DNA of 15,225 nt from Deltaproteobacteria bacterium. Its GTDB lineage: Bacteria; Myxococcota; Polyangia; Polyangiales; B10-G4. Positions 14,471 through 15,225 of this stretch are shown here, piece after piece. Under the pieces are notes generated by a model that saw only the letters and a program-made list of their open reading frames with translations, searched no databases and was not told the origin of the DNA. The DNA lies in NCBI GenBank assembly GCA_019312705.1, contig JAFDCW010000127.1:1-15225 (forward strand), read 5' to 3'. How positions within the stretch are numbered: the stretch's first letter is position 1; every line of letters begins with the position of its first letter. The position numbers and the translations under genes were made by a program.

Positions 14471-15225
14471 ATGGCCCGGTCCACAACGAGACGCGTCCCC
14501 CTCGGTTGGCTCACCCTGCTGCTCTGTCTCGTCACGCCGCCGGCGGCCGAGGCTCAGGTCCAAGAGGGCGACGCCCTCCGAGGGCTACCGGTGCAGGACG
14601 GGCCCATCCAGGTGAGCATCGGCTTCCACCTGATCAAAATCACAGACGTCGACGAGCGGGAAGAAACGATCGACTTCGAGGGGGGCATCTACTTGATGTG
14701 GAAGGACCCCCGACAAGCCTATGACCCTGCCGCCGAAGGCCTGCCGGATCACGGCTTCACCCCAGGCGCCTACAATACGATGCCCCCGCGGCTCTATCAG
14801 GGCGACTTCGCGGTCAAGGAGGTCTTCGTAGGGTGGCGGCCGCAGGTCCGCCTCAACAACGGCATCGGCGACCGCGCCATGAGTTACATGGCGGTCGGCA
14901 TCTGGCCCGACGGGATGGTGGTCTACACGGACCAGTTCCACGCGAAGGCGGAGACGCCGATGGCTCTCCGGGCGTACCCCTTCGATACGCAGCGTCTCGA
15001 GATCTTCGTGAGCCCCTACGCCCTCGGAAACCACCGGGTCAAGCTCGTTCACGCCCCGGGCCTCGCCGGAAGCTGGGAGCAGGACTCAGGCATCGCCGAC
15101 TGGAAGATCCTGGGCATCGATGTCGGGGAGGAAACGACCGACTTCGAGATGCTCGACGGGACCGACCGGACCTTTTCGCAGCTCGTCGTCGGCATCGGCA
15201 TCGAACGGCGCCCCAGTCACATCCT
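14471..15225 (+). CDS. Bacterial pentameric ligand-gated ion channel (partial)
   Basis: 251 codons are visible from ATG 14471 and the gene runs off the right edge. Residues 1-28 are a signal peptide (cleavage near AEA|Q). The rest is the extracellular ligand-binding domain of a Cys-loop-receptor homologue: V-S-I-G-F-H-L-I-K-I-T-D-V-D-E-R-E-E-T (48-66), YLMWKDPR (74-81), WRPQVRLNN (122-130), GIWPDGMVVY (143-152), M-A-L-R-A-Y-P-F-D-T-Q-R-L-E-I (164-178), and the pre-M1 segment IERRPSHI at the end. The YPFDTQ loop matches the receptor signature F-P-F-D-x-Q but has no flanking cysteines, as in the bacterial channels GLIC and ELIC. The pore helices lie beyond the window. An unusually long Pro/Gly-rich loop (80-112) sits between the YLMWKDPR and WRPQ strands. 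The start is chosen from the signal peptide; the SD is weak. Function: pentameric cation or anion channel in the cytoplasmic membrane; ligand unknown. Confidence 0.9.
   Translation, partial: MARSTTRRVPLGWLTLLLCLVTPPAAEAQVQEGDALRGLPVQDGPIQVSIGFHLIKITDVDEREETIDFEGGIYLMWKDPRQAYDPAAEGLPDHGFTPGAYNTMPPRLYQGDFAVKEVFVGWRPQVRLNNGIGDRAMSYMAVGIWPDGMVVYTDQFHAKAETPMALRAYPFDTQRLEIFVSPYALGNHRVKLVHAPGLAGSWEQDSGIADWKILGIDVGEETTDFEMLDGTDRTFSQLVVGIGIERRPSHI

Noticed and set aside
13698..14486. Minus-strand open frame of 262 codons
   Set aside because: It is Arg/Pro/Gly-rich, antisense to the soluble unknown protein and has no motif.

Overview
The window is a GC-rich bacterial chromosome segment dominated by secreted and lipid-anchored proteins. 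A MYXO-CTERM-type C-terminal sorting tail, many lipobox proteins with Asp/Gly/Thr-rich linkers, cysteine-rich repeats and a multiheme lipoprotein point to a Myxococcota-type deltaproteobacterium. That placement is inferred from protein style; no rRNA or taxonomic marker is present. I see no tRNA, rRNA, CRISPR array, insertion sequence or integrase.

Left part (1-5805), surface and periplasmic proteins. A lipoprotein with a carboxypeptidase-regulatory-like domain runs off the left edge on the minus strand. Divergent from it, across a 180-bp spacer with a nested dyad, are a cysteine-rich lipoprotein built of eight W-x-C...C modules and a matrixin-like protein. The matrixin-like protein has lost all three zinc histidines and the catalytic glutamate, and it ends in a MYXO-CTERM tail. 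A two-way terminator-like hairpin separates it from a small convergent cysteine-rich lipoprotein. That gene's ATG overlaps an in-frame ATG of the next, divergent gene, a 751-residue lipoprotein with a regulatory-like domain, two PKD-like modules and nine haem motifs (eight CXXCH and one CX4CH).

Middle part (5821-10936), minus strand. In transcription order these are a putative Tat-exported lipoprotein, a VOC/glyoxalase-fold protein, a membrane protein split by a frameshift, and a YfbK-like VWA lipoprotein translationally coupled to it (TGATG overlap behind a strong Shine-Dalgarno). The frameshift lies at a near-perfect 11-bp tandem repeat. Removing one copy, or adding one base, fuses the two reading frames into one protein of about 515 residues.

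Right part (11021-15225). The housekeeping pair ruvA-ruvB (Holliday junction branch migration) lies on the minus strand without ruvC. Divergent from it is a lipoprotein of unknown function, followed by an unrecognised soluble protein behind two back-to-back tight hairpins. A 254-bp spacer holds a coding-like 19-residue tail and another tight dyad. At the right edge is the start of a bacterial pentameric ligand-gated ion channel (Cys-loop receptor homologue without the cysteines), truncated before its first transmembrane helix.

I do not see one self-evident multi-gene defence or biosynthetic system. The most distinctive items are the ion channel, the zinc-less matrixin beside the W-x-C repeat lipoprotein, the multiheme/PKD lipoprotein and the repeat-associated frameshift.
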